Assembly (NCBI GenBank): GCA_963930775.1
Contig: OZ005700.1
Location: 9,294,150-9,358,149, forward strand
Direction of reading: 5' to 3'
Length of the DNA: 64,000 nucleotides
Origin: Cliona cf. orientalis
Taxonomy: Eukaryota; Porifera; Demospongiae; Clionaida; Clionaidae
A program made the position numbers and the translations under genes. Numbering within the stretch: the first letter of the stretch is position 1; every line of letters begins with the position of its first letter. Below, in pieces: positions 12,901-29,201 of the stretch. Under the pieces are notes generated by a model. It had not been told where the DNA came from, did not search any database, and was given only the letters and a program-made list of their open reading frames with translations.

Positions 12901-14268
12901 GGTGATGATGTCTCCTCCGCTGGCCTCCCCCTCTCCCCCTCCCACGTCAGCCAGTGCTGGGTCTCGAGACAGGACACCATATACCTCCAAACAACTACAA
13001 ACCTTGAACTCATCAAAATTCTCATAAACCTGAAATAGAGTACATGTATGAGCGTACACAATCTCAAGGATCAAAATTTCTGTGTGAGTGTATGTGTACC
13101 TTGACAAGGCATGGGACTCCGCCCTCCCAGGGAAGGGGGAAGTTGAAATCATGGTCCTCCTTTGCCTCCCGTCCCCTCCCCTCCCCCTTCATGTCCGGCT
13201 TTGGCTGCCCATCATCCCTCACTCTCTTGGAGTCCACTGCACTCTCCTCTGAACACTCATCATCTGGGACTGGCCGCTTAGTGCCACGCCCACTGGCATC
13301 TGTAGTCAGACCACACCCACTAGTCACACCCATCTCCTTGCCATACAGCTGATGTATTTAGTCAAGGTCTGTCTGTTTTTCAGAAATTATGATCGTCTTT
13401 AGTAAAAAAAAGTGTACAAGGATACGTCCTTGACCCAGGGGGTTTCCCCTGGAATGGGGACGCAGTAGAGAGTCTGTCTATCAGCTGTCTTATTCCTGGG
13501 ATGATCAAAATCAATCTCACAGTCTACCTGCATGGATACAATACAGGGACAGCATATCACATGACTATCATGTGATCAGTTCATCTCACTGGATGATGGT
13601 TGAGATCTCTGTACCAGCCACTGCAAGCCACCTATATTATAGATGTACACACACTCATAATAAATGTGAACAATGGATAGCCGGTACAAGTGGCGACCTA
13701 CAGACATGCTACTGGATGCTTACAGCTTCTCCTTGGCCGTGCTGCTGGATGCTTACAGCCTCCCCTTGGCAACTGCTGCTGCTACTGGCAGAGCTACGGA
13801 TGTGGTAGACTTGAAAGTAGAACTCTGGATCAAACTGGTCCTGGACCATACACCTGTAGCGTACCAGGCTGTGGTGGGGAACACTCAAAACAGACGATGC
13901 ATTCAAAAGAGGAACCTGAAGAGCGCATATGCGAGGGAAGTAGATCTATGCATGATTTGAGGCAGCTCCAAATGGCTGGAGGAGTCTGATAATTTGAGGG
14001 TGCATGCTGATCTCAAGCTACAGGAGTCAGTGCCAATGGATGGCTGTGCACAGTGCTTTACTACCAATGGACGGACTCACTGATCTTCTGCAAGCCTCCG
14101 ATGAAATGATTTGCTCCTCCAGCGCATCTCTGACGGAGCCACCCCGCCCTATGGATTACACAGACAAGATCAGATCAGTATAGAGCATTCAAGACGGCCA
14201 AGTCGCTCACCAATAATCTCCTCCACCACTGCAAGGGGATCGCTTACCCAACGATCCGCCTCCTCCAT
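9921..14268 (-). CDS. MCMBP: Mini-chromosome maintenance complex-binding protein
   Basis: MCMBP is a nuclear partner of MCM3-7 that acts in MCM assembly or unloading. Thirteen exons join in frame on the minus strand: 14268-14211, 14148-14081, 13915-13757, 13527-13426, 13348-13100, 13029-12762, 12598-12484, 12433-12322, 10813-10705, 10648-10497, 10429-10391, 10310-10161, 10103-9921. The product is 587 aa (human about 642). Recognisable segments are the start [89 protein letters not shown], the exon 9 segment [19 protein letters not shown], and a C-terminal EEDFVGLRQ...[14 protein letters not shown]. Exon 3 has two possible in-frame donors (ends 13757 or 13724), giving 587 or 598 aa. The 1.5-kb intron 12321-10814 is full of repeats. 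The gene is divergent from MRPS9 and convergent with RIMBP. Confidence 0.93.
10862..11062. mobile_element. Foldback-type repeat in MCMBP intron 8
   Basis: This AT-rich block has imperfect inverted ends: TTAGGGCTACAATTATTTGC on the left and the complement of TTTGCGGATATTAAATTTAG on the right. Internal motifs such as ATTTGGCGATTTTTT-like words resemble the foldback element in the kinase gene at 22867-23087. No ORF is present. Confidence 0.45.
11066..11728. repeat. Minisatellite of ACTTTACCAA-type units in MCMBP intron 8
   Basis: About 640 bp is built from a roughly 60-80 bp compound unit (CACCAAAATTACTAACTTTACC then ACATTACCCTTGTC then RCTGCCRTCGCCTAYGGCAC), itself made of 9-bp sub-repeats. 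Long frames stay open on both strands because the period preserves frame and lacks stops, so these are not genes. The right end turns back on itself: GGCACCAACATG is followed by the inverted TATTGGTGCCGTAGGCGACG near 11665. Confidence 0.85.
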
Positions 14269-14350
14269 AGCTAGCAAGCACTCAGCTGCACAACTAGCAC
14301 GTGGTGACGACCATTACCGAGAAGAAACGACCTATACCTAGGGGGCATCT
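14269..14350. promoter_or_regulatory. 82-bp bidirectional promoter between MCMBP and MRPS9
   Basis: The two start codons (14268 on the minus strand, 14351 on the plus strand) are separated by only 82 bp. Both genes must be driven from this interval or from within each other's first exons. No TATA box is evident. The role is inferred from position. Confidence 0.6.
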
Positions 14351-15891
14351 ATGGCGTACATGGTGACTAGATGTGCAGTGCGATTCTGTCTGTTGAGGCG
14401 AACGATCTATCGAACAGCGGCTACCAAGACAGTGAGTGAAAGATCTTAGTGTAAATAATGACACTCTGGCCAAATTGTGATGTATATCCAAGGATATATT
14501 TCAGCGTAAACATTTTCAGCATGTTCATGTGCTTGAGATGTCTTCATATTCATGTATTAAACTTTGCCGTTATAGGAGCGACGTAGCGGCGAGGGAGATG
14601 GGGCTGGAGCTAGAGGCAGCGAGGGAGAAGGGACTGGTGCTAGGGACGTTGGAGATGAGAGGTGGGTGGAGGAAGGCAGAAAAGAAACGCTGATGGAGCG
14701 TGAGCTAGACCGCTATTTGAAGGGACGGAAGCGGCTGGCAGAGATGATGGATGTTGATCACTCGGAAAGCTTCTCTGATGATGATATTGCTGTGAGCTCT
14801 CTATGCATGTACATGCCTAGCCAGATTGAGTCAAGTGCATGTATATGACTACAGGATGCTCTTGGCTACCTTTTGCCAACTCGTCTCACAGCTAGGGATG
14901 CCCGCCCTTCGTTCAAGGTTGCTTCATTCTTAGCTTTATCCAGTGTGGCTGTCATGTACCATGTCTCTATTGCAGCATCCTACTAAAGTTCATCCCGAAA
15001 GAAAAGGTAATACGTCCTGATGCATGGCAGCTGCCCTGATGCATGGCAGCTGCAGCTCTCTCTCTTTCAATGTTGTTAAATTTTCTTCAGAGGCTGCATT
15101 TGATGATGATGGACGCCCTGTGGAGCCTGGATTCTACACTGGTGCACCTGCATTTCACAATGTTCTCTACAACATCTACCTCCACACTAAAGCTCTTGGG
15201 TCAGTGAAGGGTTCCTCTACCTCTTCTTCCCCTCACAACTGGCTCAAGCGAGAGGCTGTATCCAACATTATTGCTGAAGAGCTTTCTCCTTCACAGTATG
15301 AGCAGCTCATTAAACGATTGTCTTCTCTCGTTGCTCATCCAAACGTGAATGATAGTACTCAGAAATTGCTTGAGACTTATCACTCCAATGCTTCGGGTCA
15401 GTCACAGGTAGACACTCTAAGGAGAGTGCTAGAGACTGACAAGTCTATTGTGCAGACGGTTGGCAGGAGAAAGTCATCAACGGCCGTGGTTCGAGTCAGG
15501 CATGGCACTGGAGTCGTGACTATTAACAAGCAACCTTTCCTTAAGTACTTTTACCGAGCTGAGGATCGGCAGCAGGTACTTTATCCGCTGATTCTCACAA
15601 ACTCACTGCAGCGATATGACATTAATGTGACTGTTCAGGGAGGAGGGTTGACAGGTCAGCAGCTTTTTTTTTATCTAGCCATGTACCATGCTCCTGTAGA
15701 GAATGTTCTCCTCCATTTCAGGTCAGAGTGGAGCTACACGGCTAGCTGTGAGCAAAGCCCTGGTTGCTTTGGGTGAGGAGGGGCTGGCAGAGATAGGCCT
15801 GCTCAACAGAGACCCTCGCACTGTCGAGAGGAAGAAACCAGGACAGAAGAAAGCAAGAAAGAAATTCACTTGGTATGACTATCAAAATTAA
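14351..15891 (+). CDS. MRPS9: Mitochondrial small ribosomal subunit protein uS9m
   Basis: uS9m is a component of the mitochondrial small ribosomal subunit; in the family the C-terminal tail reaches the P-site tRNA. Six exons join in frame: 14351-14431, 14576-14791, 14855-14917, 14976-15006, 15091-15654, 15722-15891 (374 aa; human about 396). Exon 1 alone encodes an Arg-rich, acid-free leader ([20 protein letters not shown]), which fits a mitochondrial targeting peptide. The conserved S9 domain begins near [13 protein letters not shown]. It continues through [29 protein letters not shown] and [20 protein letters not shown], ending in KFTWYDYQN. Residues about 28-50, rich in Gly and Glu, are low complexity. 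The next gene, 351 bp downstream on the same strand, is a mitochondrial release factor. Confidence 0.95.
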
Positions 15892-16242
15892 TACTCTCGC
15901 ATGGAAATCTTTTATCTTTTGCATCATTCTATGACACATACAGGGTCAAAAGATGATGAGTTTCTGTATAGTGTCTCGAGAGAATATTTAATATTATTGT
16001 ATTGTAGCATCTATGATTGTAGCTTGTATATTAATTATTGTGATTATCTTTGCTGTGATTTACCTTGCAATCTCAAATTTTTGTGTACACCCCGCGTACC
16101 TACGCGCGCACACCATGCTGGAATCGGCCAAAATTTCAAGTCCGCAAACTATGCTGAGTCATTACGCGATCGCCTAAATTTTATAAAAAATTAATGTTCG
16201 CGAAGCTGCGTATGTAGGTGCTCTTCATTTAGGAAACGACCG

Positions 16243-18072
16243 ATGAAGCGTTTTCTCCTCTCTCTGAGTCGGCAGACGGCATGGCGAAGGTGCACCAAAG
16301 CCCTGCAGTTGCACAGAAATGGATTTCGAGGTGATCAGATGCAATCTACTGCAAAATTAAGATCAAAATTAATTATGATAATTATTGCGCAAAATTAAAT
16401 GATGATACGATGCTAAAATCATACAGAATGTTCCACTATTGAGTTTTTCAAGGTCCGTGAGCATGTTGGTGGTTTGGTGGAACAGCATTCGTCACTAGTG
16501 GAACAGCTTAATTCTGCACAGTCCCACCATGACGGTGATGATGTGGAGCGCAACATTCTCTACCGTCAGCTTGCAAGCCTGGAGCCCGTGGTCAGCCTAG
16601 CCAACCAGCTTAAAAGTAAGGAGAAGGTGTGTGAGGATGTTGGCCATACAGTCGTGATACAGTTGACATGTACCATTACTACGGCAGGAGGAGACGGAGC
16701 TGGAGCTGCTGATTCAGCAAAATGAAGGTGAACTTGGTGAGCTAGCGTTGGAGGAGTTGTGTGTGTGTCGTGAGGAGATTGAGATGCTAAAGGCTTCCCT
16801 CGTTGATGCTGTAATCCCCCAAGATGAGGCGGATCAACACAGTGCAGTGCTCGAGCTAAGACCAGGTAAAATTAATTTTTAGTGAAATATATTAATAAAT
16901 AATTAAATTAATAGTGTTACACTCTGAGGTATTACTGTTAGAGTATATATCATGACTTGGAATATTCTGCTTCAAATGATATGACCTCAATGATTTTGTC
17001 AGGTGCTGGAGGGCAGGAGGCTGCACTATTCTCCAAAGAGATGCTGGACATGTACCAGAGGTAACGATGCCATGTTGCTAGTTCAGCCATTGACTGTTCT
17101 TCCATCAGCTATGCTGCCTTCAAGGGATGGGCCTTTGAGATACTGAGTGAAGACACCACAGATAAAGGGGGAATAAAGGTCGGTGCTTGTGTTGTTTGCT
17201 AAACCTTTTCCATTGTTAACGTAGATTAGTTATTGAGGTGCACTTGATGACTGGTTGTTTTTTGGTTGCAGTATGCCAGTGCTAGCCTGAGTGGGGAGGG
17301 TGTGTTTGGATGGATGAAGCACGAGAGTGGAGTCCATAGGGTGCAGCGTGTACCACAGACGGAGGCCAGTGGCCGTGTCCACACTAGCACCATGAGCGTC
17401 GTCATTCTACCCCAGCCAACGCAGGTCACTAAGCACTCTATGACCATCTACCCCACAGCTAGTTCACTGCTGTATGACTTTATGTTAGGTTGAAGTTAAT
17501 ATCAGTGCTGCTGATCTCAAAATAGAGACACTAAAAGCCTCAGGGTAAGGCACAGTATGATTTGTAGCCATGTCATAATATTGCCTCCCCCCAATCTCCC
17601 TCTAGGGCTGGTGGTCAACATGTCAACACTACAGACAGTGCAGTTCGATTGACCCATCTTCCCACTGGAATTGTCATTCACATTCAGGAGGAGAGATCCC
17701 AACATAGGGTATAATGATCATTATTGTAGTATTATGATCAATTTTTATTATTGCCCCTCTAATCTGGTGTATTAAAATTAATAGAATCGAGCCAAGGCAC
17801 TGAAACTTCTTCAAGCAAGGCTGTATGAGAAAGAGCGTATGGAGGCACAGAGAGAGAGACGTCAACAAAGAACTATTCAGATTGGCGGTGGAGAGAGATC
17901 AGAGAAAATCCGAACATACAACTACCCCCAAGACAGAGTTACTGACCACAGACTGGGCATTTCCATATATGGTGTGCTCGAACTAATGGAAGGTCAAACC
18001 TTGCTTAATGAACTCATTCAGAAGCTGCGCTTACAAGAGAAGGCACACGCATTAGGTACTCTCACGTTATGA
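16243..18072 (+). CDS. MTRF1L: Mitochondrial peptide chain release factor 1a
   Basis: mtRF1a reads UAA/UAG on the mitochondrial ribosome and hydrolyses peptidyl-tRNA. Nine exons join in frame: 16243-16330, 16427-16626, 16688-16865, 17003-17060, 17109-17178, 17272-17424, 17489-17544, 17606-17708, 17785-18072 (397 aa; human 380). The N-terminus ([17 protein letters not shown]) is a basic targeting leader. [29 protein letters not shown] (PQT at the PxT codon-recognition position) and [10 protein letters not shown] are typical of RF1. The catalytic GGQ is in [16 protein letters not shown], followed by [19 protein letters not shown]. There is no insertion after the PxT loop, so it groups with MTRF1L rather than MTRF1, whose codon-recognition region carries insertions. 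Confidence 0.94.
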
Positions 18073-18535
18073 TTTTTCTCGATAATAATCATGTGTACAA
18101 TATTATTATGGCACAATTTTTTGGTAAAATATTTCTTTACTGCATCTGTGTTTATGCTATAATGAACCCAAGATTAAGATTGTGGGATTTTACCCGTTGT
18201 TCACAAAATGTTTGGCCTAGTACTTACAGCATACTGCACGACATAGGTATGGGTCGTGGCTCACTACAACATAGCGGCCTGGAGACAAGTTAGGCTGCAT
18301 TTCACTATGATATATATTATTATAGCTATGTATGCTCCCACAGAAATATTATCTATAGTTAGAACAGAATAAGTTATACACAATGTCAATAAAACAACAT
18401 AATAATAGGATTGATGGTACACAATTTTTGATAAAACATTTCTATGAATCTACTGCGCATCTGCTGTTGGCTAAAAGTATTAGTTAGCACTTAGAGACTA
18501 CACTAGTCTATAGTGATAGCATTGTGGAGATTGAG

Positions 18536-19588
18536 TTACTCGTCCTTGGTACCATGCTTCAGGATGCGAGTGAACGCCACATAGTCAAAGTTACCAGCCG
18601 AGTCCACTGGAGCTCCACGAAGCATCTGATCAACCTACAAAGACACACACAAGGAGGAAAACAAGAAGCGGTGTTGTTGTAACAGTGTACAGTGATTTGC
18701 ACTGAGCCTCTCTCCCACTCACACACACCCACACACTGGAATGCACACACAAAGCTAACACGGACTATCTAAGCAACATTATCTTGTCATAGAGAGAGAA
18801 ACATATATAAACATGGATAACATACTTCAGCGTCAGTGAAGCGATCACCCATTGTAGTAAGCAGTTCACGAAGTCTGTCTTCGTGAATTTTGCCAGTTCC
18901 CTCTTCATCAAAACAGGCAAAGGCGTTGCGAATCACATCCTCTGGATCAGTGCCTACAATATACAACACAACAAAATACAGACCATTATGGTACACACTC
19001 ACACAACCATATACAGAGACGGCATTCCATATGCAATTAGTGAGTACAGAGTATGTGCCTACCAGTGAGTTTCTCTCCAAATAGAGTCAGAAACATGGTG
19101 AAGTTGAGTGGTCCTGGGGCCTCAGACATCATGCCATCCACCACAGTGTCATTGGGCTCTTGACCTAAACACAGGACGAGGAAGATGACTTCATCAACCA
19201 CAAGAGACCTGCTCTCACTCACCCAAAGAAGCTAGCATGTCCTTCAGATCTTCATTATCGATAAACCCATCTCTGTTCTGGTCGATCATGTTGAAAGCCT
19301 GTAGCGATAGTCATAGGAGAGCACAAGTGTACACAATTTAGATCGGATGGTCAGTCACTATTATTGAATCAACACGCTAGCTTTCACACACACTAGAAAC
19401 GATCTATCTATCGCACATATACACACCTCTTTGAATTCTTGAATCTGGGCTTGATCAAACATGGCGAAGATGTTTGAGGTGGCACGCTGGCCACGCTTCT
19501 TCGGGTGCTTCTTACCAGCGGCGCGTGCTCGACTCTGTCAAAGATCAAATTAAAACAAGGTTAAAGAATAGCGACCAAAGCTCACCAT
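18536..19588 (-). CDS. MYL9/MYL12-like: Myosin regulatory light chain, non-muscle/smooth type
   Basis: This light chain binds the myosin II neck and switches the motor on when phosphorylated. Six exons join in frame: 19588-19586 (ATG only), 19534-19427, 19298-19223, 19164-19063, 18953-18826, 18634-18536 (171 aa; human 172). The kinase target [11 protein letters not shown] is intact, with Thr-Ser at the human T18/S19 positions and upstream basic residues. EF-hand 1 keeps a full loop ([12 protein letters not shown]). Also seen are [59 protein letters not shown] and the ending [12 protein letters not shown]. It is convergent with MTRF1L and lies 227 bp downstream of the RPL26 stop on the same strand. 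Confidence 0.95.
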
Positions 19589-19815
19589 TTTCGCCTTCTT
19601 GTTCCTTCGACACAACACTTATCGATCACCTACTTCACTCGGCACTGGCAGTGTACCCTCACTTCTTGCATGTACATTTATGGAAAAATTCCAATCATTC
19701 CGGATACCACAACCACACCCACTCATCGTCGCACGCGCATGCGCAACACACAAAATGCCACTAAAATTCATTATACATGCATCCATCAAAAGCATCCCTG
19801 CTAGGTGAGAGGTAG

Positions 19816-20399
19816 TTAGGAGGTGTCCATGGCTTGCAGATCCTTCTCTTTGTGCTTGCCAGCTGCCTTCTTCTCCTCGGCAAGCTTGGGCTTGGCCTTC
19901 CGCTCAAGAATCTTGCGACGATCTTTGTCCAACTTCAGCTTGACAATCTCCACCTACAACCAGGTGTGTAGTGTACACCAATGCCTGAAGCACAGAATAG
20001 TAGTGTGTCTCTTACCTTGCTTGGATGAACACCAACGTTCACTGAAGCACCATTAGCCTTTTCTCGTGAAATTCTGTCGATATGGATGACCCACTTCTTT
20101 CGATACACCTAAATAGATAGTATGGCATGTGTGTAGAATGATGCTAGATCTAATAATAATTTTTTTTTTATTATTGTACTCACGGCGAGCACTTTGGAAG
20201 GCTGCTGTCCCTTGTAGTGTCCCCGAACAACCACCACTTCATCGTCTCGCCGAATAGGCATCGATCTCACGTGATGCTTGTTTCTGAGCTCCTTGGAGAG
20301 CGGAGCACTCATCAGCTTTCTACGAACGCTCGAAGGCGCTGTGAAGTGACGCTTACGGCACTTTCTGCGCGACGAGGACACACTCTTGCTGAACTTCAT
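19816..20399 (-). CDS. RPL26: 60S ribosomal protein L26 (uL24)
   Basis: uL24 is a cytosolic large-subunit protein near the exit tunnel. Three exons join in frame: 20399-20184, 20108-20016, 19953-19816 (148 aa; human 145). It reads [24 protein letters not shown], the KOW segment [53 protein letters not shown] and [15 protein letters not shown] [16 protein letters not shown] pyrimidine run (CCTCTTTCCC, complement of 20411-20420) just upstream of the ATG resembles a 5' TOP motif, as expected for ribosomal protein genes. The gene is divergent from the SLK/STK10 kinase across 194 bp. Confidence 0.96.
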
Positions 20400-20593
20400 C
20401 TCCAACTTGTGGGAAAGAGGTAGAACACGTGTTGATCACCAAAATACTGCCAACCATCGACCGTATACTGTTGACATGTGTCCGTAAAACAGTCACATGC
20501 GATCCGCGGCGTGCGCGTGTGTTGTGTATGCGGCCGCGGCTCCAAGTAATGGGTGTGTCCGATTAAGCTGATGCAGATGTTTTCATTTTGGTG
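20400..20593. promoter_or_regulatory. Divergent promoter interval RPL26/STK10
   Basis: The interval is 194 bp between the RPL26 start (minus strand) and the kinase start (plus strand). It carries the TOP-like pyrimidine tract at 20411-20420 and a GC-rich patch around 20503-20540 (CGATCCGCGGCGTGCGCG, GCGGCCGCGG). Promoter function is inferred from position. Confidence 0.5.
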
Positions 20594-25490
<4,897 letters not shown>

Positions 25491-25632
25491 GTGTGGAATC
25501 AATACTACCTATATACACCCTTTTATATGAACAACGACAACGTGTATATTATGCAGTTTTGTGTACTTTTCATATTTAATATTCGCGAGGATTGTATCAA
25601 TAATTATTTGTTTTATTTTCGCGAGATCCATA

Positions 25633-26873
25633 ATGTCTGCTTCACGTGTTCTTGTGTATGGAGGTCGAGGGGCTCTCGGCTCGGCTGTGGTCGACTACTT
25701 TAAGTCCAAAAGCTGGGTGAGCAAGTATGGAGGGACGCATGAATTTATATACAGATCTCCTGTATCGTGCTCGAGCTTGATTCAGCCAGGGAATTATGAT
25801 TCAGCTCGAGCTAGGCATAATATGTAAATTGCTATGTACATGTTTGCTCCATTTATACGTCAGTATCAGTTGACATGCATCTGCCTGTCTGTGTATAGTG
25901 GGTTCTGTCAGTGGATTTGCTGGCCAATGAGGAAGCTGATGCTAATGTGGTGTTGTCGTCTACGGAGAGCTGGGAGGGACAAGGATTGGAGGTGTGTTCT
26001 ATTTAGTGGGTCTTCAGTTCGAAAGGGGGCTTGGCATGAGACTAGCTACTCACTGTTTTTGTATGACATTGTGTATTTCCAGGCAGACGGAAAAGTGGAT
26101 GATATTTTGCATGATGATAAACTGGATGCAGTGATTTGTGTAGCTGGTGGTTGGGCTGGTGGAAATGCTGCTTCAAAACGTAACCATTTACTGCTTATTA
26201 TGTAAACTACACATACTAAGCAATCTTTCACTTTGCAGAGTTTGTGACAAACTGTGATTTGATGTGGAAGCAGAGTGTGTGGACATCAGTGCTTGCATCT
26301 CGGCTGGCCTCGAGACACCTGTCAAGGTAACCCCACCAAATTCCCTCCATATTATGCAATTCACGTTCTGACTATGGAATGTTTCAGTGGTGGACTATTG
26401 GTGCTGACAGGAGCAAAGCCAGCTCTGGGTCCAACTCCAGGCACGTACTGCTATAATATCACACGCACACATTATGAATACGTGTAGCATGATGGTTACT
26501 TTGCAGGGATGATTGGTTATGGTATGGCTAAGGCTGCCGTCCACCAGCTTGTATCTAGTCTGAGTCAGCAGAACAGTGGTCTCCCAGCTGATACCACTGT
26601 ATTGGGAATACTGCCGTAAGTTTACTAGTTGCTAGCTTCTGCTCCACTGACTGACTATAATTATATATAATATACAGTGTGACACTGGACACTCCTGCCA
26701 ACCGAAAGGCCATGCCTAATGCTGACTTCAGTACATGGACGCCCCTCCCGCAGGTGGCAGAGTATTTTTTTACATGGAGCAGCAGTTCTCGTGAGCAGCG
26801 CCCAGCCAGTGGCAGTCTGCTCCAGCTCATCACAGCCAATGGAGAAACCTCTCTCACTCCAACACAAACCTAA
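25633..26873 (+). CDS. QDPR: Dihydropteridine reductase
   Basis: QDPR is a cytosolic short-chain dehydrogenase that regenerates tetrahydrobiopterin from quinonoid dihydrobiopterin using NADH. Seven exons join in frame: 25633-25716, 25899-25991, 26083-26179, 26239-26326, 26388-26440, 26507-26615, 26678-26873 (239 aa; human 244). Landmarks are the NAD site [13 protein letters not shown], the marker [40 protein letters not shown], the catalytic Tyr-x-x-x-Lys in [12 protein letters not shown], and [20 protein letters not shown]. Intron 5 appears to use a GC donor (CCAG|GCACGT at 26440/26441), since only that junction keeps frame. The start is 142 bp after the STK10 stop, on the same strand. Confidence 0.95.
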
Positions 26874-26975
26874 ACCAATAGCAACTTTTGTCTCGGGCCG
26901 CGGGAGTGAATTATGCACAAAAGATTAATATTATTAGAAATTTAACAATGATTTATAGGGATAAATTTAACAATT

Positions 26976-29201
26976 TTAGGTTGTGATTTGTATAGTGGAC
27001 TGGCTATTTATGTTGTAAGTTTCAAGTGTATTTTGATCAACTAGCATTGCTCCTGCCAAACTCAACTGTTGCTGTTCCACTGGAATATTCAGAATTGGCT
27101 CCAGCTTTGCCTGTAATAAACATTAGAGCAATTATTCTTATTAATGAGCACCTAGTATGACACAAATTATTAATTTTGTAAGTGGCAAATTTGCATTCCA
27201 CATAATTTACAGCTCCTTTGTGAAATATTATAAGACTGCACTCACCTTAAGTTGTGCAACAGTTTCAGATATGCTGACTCCATCGACAGTGAACTGCTCA
27301 CCATTTCTCTCGACAGCAAGGCTTATGGGCCCAAGGCTGGGCACACGCAGAACTAGGTGAAGCACTGACTGATGCTGAATGCCACAGTCCTGGATGGATC
27401 TGCTGTTTTCGAGCTGCTTCCCTGCACAGATGAGACACTGGTGGGCAAGTGCGACTCCCTCCTTCTCCATGATCCGCTGTTTAACATCCAGGATTGTATC
27501 AGTTGGCTGTATGATAACCGTCACCGTCTTACCAGTCAGGGTTTTGACAAAGAGGTGCATCTCTCCAGCACTGCCATTTGAGTTGGTGGCAGCGACTGGG
27601 CGAGAGGAGCTGCAGTCAACGATACTCCCGTCAGAGAGCCCACACTGGACCAACGTACTGCCATCTTCAAGTTCTATGCCTTGGAAGAATAACTGCTGTG
27701 TTGACACGAGTATAGAATTCTTAGCTTCAATTTCCCTTTTGAGGGCAGCAATGGTTTGATTTGCTATGAGGTTTACCTCTCGCTCCTTTCCGTCTGGGAA
27801 TCGTACAGTTAGATTCAATGTTGGTGGTTGCACTACTTCAACATGTAGCATGTGGTTGCTTTCAATGGTGTATGACTGGAGTGTTCGTTCATTGTTGAGT
27901 TGCTGTCGGGCAAAGTAGAGCTGCTGTAGATCTGTAGGTATATCTGCCCTGCTCTCTATCACTTGTTTCAACTGAGCAACAGTCATGTCGGTGCGGACCC
28001 AGATCGAAAGGGAGTCACGGTTGGGCAAACCTATAAATATCTGTGTGTCTTTACCTTGGTCGACAACCAATCGCAGTGTGCTACCAGCACTCACACCACT
28101 CTCTCGCAGAGGAACGTTCTCATCAAGCAATTGGTCACCGAGATAGAGCTCCATCAGATCTAGGGGAATTCCCTCTCGTTCGCGTAGCTTATTTTTGATG
28201 TAGGTGAGTCCATCGGAGGGAAGCACTTCAAAAGCATGTGAGCGACCGCCAGGAATGTCGACATACACCTCATAACTGTCTCCCGAACGCAGGACCAGAT
28301 GAACTGCTGACTCATGCTCAATTCTGTAGTCTAATAGACAGTGTTGATCGTGCAACTGCTCTCCGACAAATATCAGTCGTTGATGATTTGCAGGAATTCC
28401 CTCTTGCTGCTCAATCTTTCTTTTTACCTGGGCCACTGTGTCGTGAGGTCCCACCATCACCATAATGGTTCGTCCCGTCAGCGTTTTGATGAAGACCATT
28501 GTCTCATAGTCCCTGAGGTGTACAGTGATGTGGGAGCCATCCCTCACTCCATACTCACTGATACGGTGACCCAACTCAAGCAACTGCTCACCAAACATCA
28601 GCTCTTGATGATGGTAGGGCACACGGCCGCGGCGATTGACGGCAAGATCTAGCGTCTCCACAGGCTCATCCCACGCCACGGCTAGATCAAATGAGTCCCC
28701 TGTGTGCATCTGGATCGTCAGCTGATAGCGAATCTGTAGCTGAACCACCAGCACGCGGTTGTCTTGCCCTGCTTCAGATACCAAGTTTGATAGCATGGCA
28801 TTGTCAACAACCTGAGCACCTCCACGCAGTAGGATCTGTCTGGCAACTGCGACGCCTTTCTCTCGCTCCAGCATCCTTTTCAATCCCAGTACAGTATCAT
28901 GACGGCCCACCGTGAAGTGTACGCTCTTTTCTGATTCTTGTTCAACGACGACGAGGAAGTGATCGTCGGAAATGACAGAGAGTTGTAGAGTAGCTCCTTC
29001 TTGTAAAAGCTCATGGCTGCTCAAAAGCGCTTCGTTGTCGTACAAAGCTAGTCCATCAACGCAGGTCAAGAGCTGTCTTGAGGCCGGCGTTCCTTCTTCC
29101 TGCTCGATCTTCCTCTTAAGACTATTCACTGTCTCGCAACTCCAGTCCACTTCAACTTGGAGCCGTCCATTCGATCCACCCTCCACATACACTACAGCCA
29201 T
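26976..29201 (-). CDS. Nine tandem divergent ubiquitin-like domains, no Gly-Gly
   Basis: Two exons (29201-27246, 27110-26976) give 696 aa that is almost entirely nine ubiquitin-like repeats: about 1-77, 78-156, 157-231, 232-306, 307-382, 383-458, 459-534, 547-620 and 621-696. Repeats 4 (MVFIKTLTGRTIMVMV) and 8 (MHLFVKTLTGKTVTVI) are closest to ubiquitin; the others are far diverged but keep the spacing, the DTVxxLK helix and the Q-x-L-x-F/Y-x-G strand. No repeat ends in Arg-Gly-Gly: repeats 4 and 8 end HLVLRS and HLVLRV. So it should not be processed into monomers as polyubiquitin is. A Ser/Asn-rich linker (535-546) precedes repeat 8. The intron splits repeat 9. The role is unknown; a fixed multi-UBL scaffold or proteasome/UBD ligand is inference. 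Start is the first ATG; it is divergent from ARL3. Confidence 0.9.
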
